Shown piece after piece: positions 63,612 to 64,000 of a DNA stretch of 64,000 nt (position 1 is its first letter; the number at the start of each line of letters is the position of its first letter). Source of the DNA: Nitrosomonadales bacterium (lineage in GTDB: Bacteria; Pseudomonadota; Gammaproteobacteria; Burkholderiales; Gallionellaceae); assembly GCA_023259065.1 (NCBI GenBank), contig JAHFQY010000002.1, positions 54,930 to 118,929 of the forward strand. The letters run 5' to 3'. Both the position numbers and the translations under genes were made by a program. Below the pieces are notes generated by a model. It was not told the DNA's origin. It ran no database searches and was given only the letters and a program-made list of their open reading frames with translations.

Positions 63612-64000
63612 TCAGGCGTCATCACCGTGGTCATTGAGCAGGTGTGAAATGCGCGTGTTCGCCACCGCCAGGCGCTTCACCAGCATGCGCAGAAAGGCGT
63701 CGCTGAACTGGTAGCGCACACCTGCCGAGGCTTTCTCCAGCACATCCGGATTGATCTCGATCAGGGCCACATCGTTCTTGGCCAGCACGTCCGTGGTGCG
63801 CAAGAATTCCTTGTCCGACAGGTGGGCCATCTCGCCAAAGCAATCGCCCTTGTGCAGCAGACTCAACAGGCGCCCCTTCTTCATCACCTTGACCGTGCCG
63901 CTGGCCAGTATGAACAGGGTGCGCCCCTCCTCGCCCTCGCTCAGTATGCTTTCATCGGCGGCCACGTTAATCCACTCCCCCAGGCGCAGCACTTCCCACA
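63612..64000 (-). CDS. Cyclic-nucleotide-binding-domain protein, C-terminal part (cut by window edge)
   Basis: The frame runs through base 64000 without a start. The visible 128 residues are a complete cNMP-binding fold: SILSEGEEGRTLFILASGTV, CFGEMAHLSDKEFLRTTDVLA and ALIEINPDVL, followed by two helices. The phosphate-binding cassette has GEMA then R-T-T, close to the cyclic-nucleotide consensus. The N-terminal effector domain is outside the window. GTG at 63992 is internal, not the start. Confidence 0.7.
   Translation of the reverse strand, partial: WEVLRLGEWINVAADESILSEGEEGRTLFILASGTVKVMKKGRLLSLLHKGDCFGEMAHLSDKEFLRTTDVLAKNDVALIEINPDVLEKASAGVRYQFSDAFLRMLVKRLAVANTRISHLLNDHGDDA

Overview
The window looks like the chromosome of a betaproteobacterium. 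The layouts glyA-nrdR-ribD-ribE-ribBA-ribH-nusB-thiL-pgpA, ilvI-ilvH-ilvC-pssA, sigma factor/DUF3619/DUF3106 and lptG-lptF/pepA-holC-valS, and the presence of Bpt and DUF1841 genes, are typical of that class. Nitrosomonadales is my best guess from overall resemblance, but no genus can be assigned from the sequence alone. Most genes are GC-rich housekeeping genes; 17.1-20.7 kb is visibly richer in A and T.

Layout. 0-2.0 kb: protease tail, DUF4124 protein, MFS transporter. 2.0-11.9 kb (minus strand): a long operon running from pmbA through glyA, nrdR, riboflavin synthesis, nusB, thiL and pgpA to a secreted nuclease. 12.1-17.1 kb: darP, an esterase, a PilZ-like protein, and the overlapping N-degron transferases aat and bpt. 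17.1-20.7 kb: a row of small same-strand genes separated by attC-like sites, read as an integron cassette array without an integrase (CALIN). 20.9-24.7 kb: a membrane protein, pyrD and ald, with a REP-associated tyrosine transposase (RAYT) between pyrD and ald. The RAYT is flanked by REP palindromes and by a 92-bp direct repeat that duplicates the ald leader and first codons. 25.0-38.4 kb (minus strand): a family-5 peptide-type ABC transporter downstream of an unusual envelope cluster (double-thioredoxin protein, two lipoproteins, a TolB-like propeller, a TPR protein). 38.6-48.2 kb: kup, then rsxABCDGE preceded by an FNR/ANR-type box, a MntA/HepT pair wedged between rsxE and nth, then nth, a DUF1841 gene and a PduO-type adenosyltransferase. 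48.3-54.2 kb (minus strand): sseA, an unknown helical protein, pssA and ilvC-ilvH-ilvI. 54.3-63.6 kb: ECF-type sigma factor module, lptG/lptF, pepA, holC, valS and a DUF1622 gene. The right edge cuts a cyclic-nucleotide-binding-domain gene.

Small palindromic repeats are the other theme. There are GTAGG-headed REPs of three sequence types, three GTGAAAN heptad hairpins, two long-arm MITE-like elements, and a CCTCCCC palindrome found once between genes and once in frame inside valS. Several genes (DUF4124, the PilZ-like protein, pyrD, the last array gene) take their stop codon from or right at such a repeat. No rRNA, tRNA, CRISPR array, prophage or complete insertion sequence other than the RAYT was recognised.
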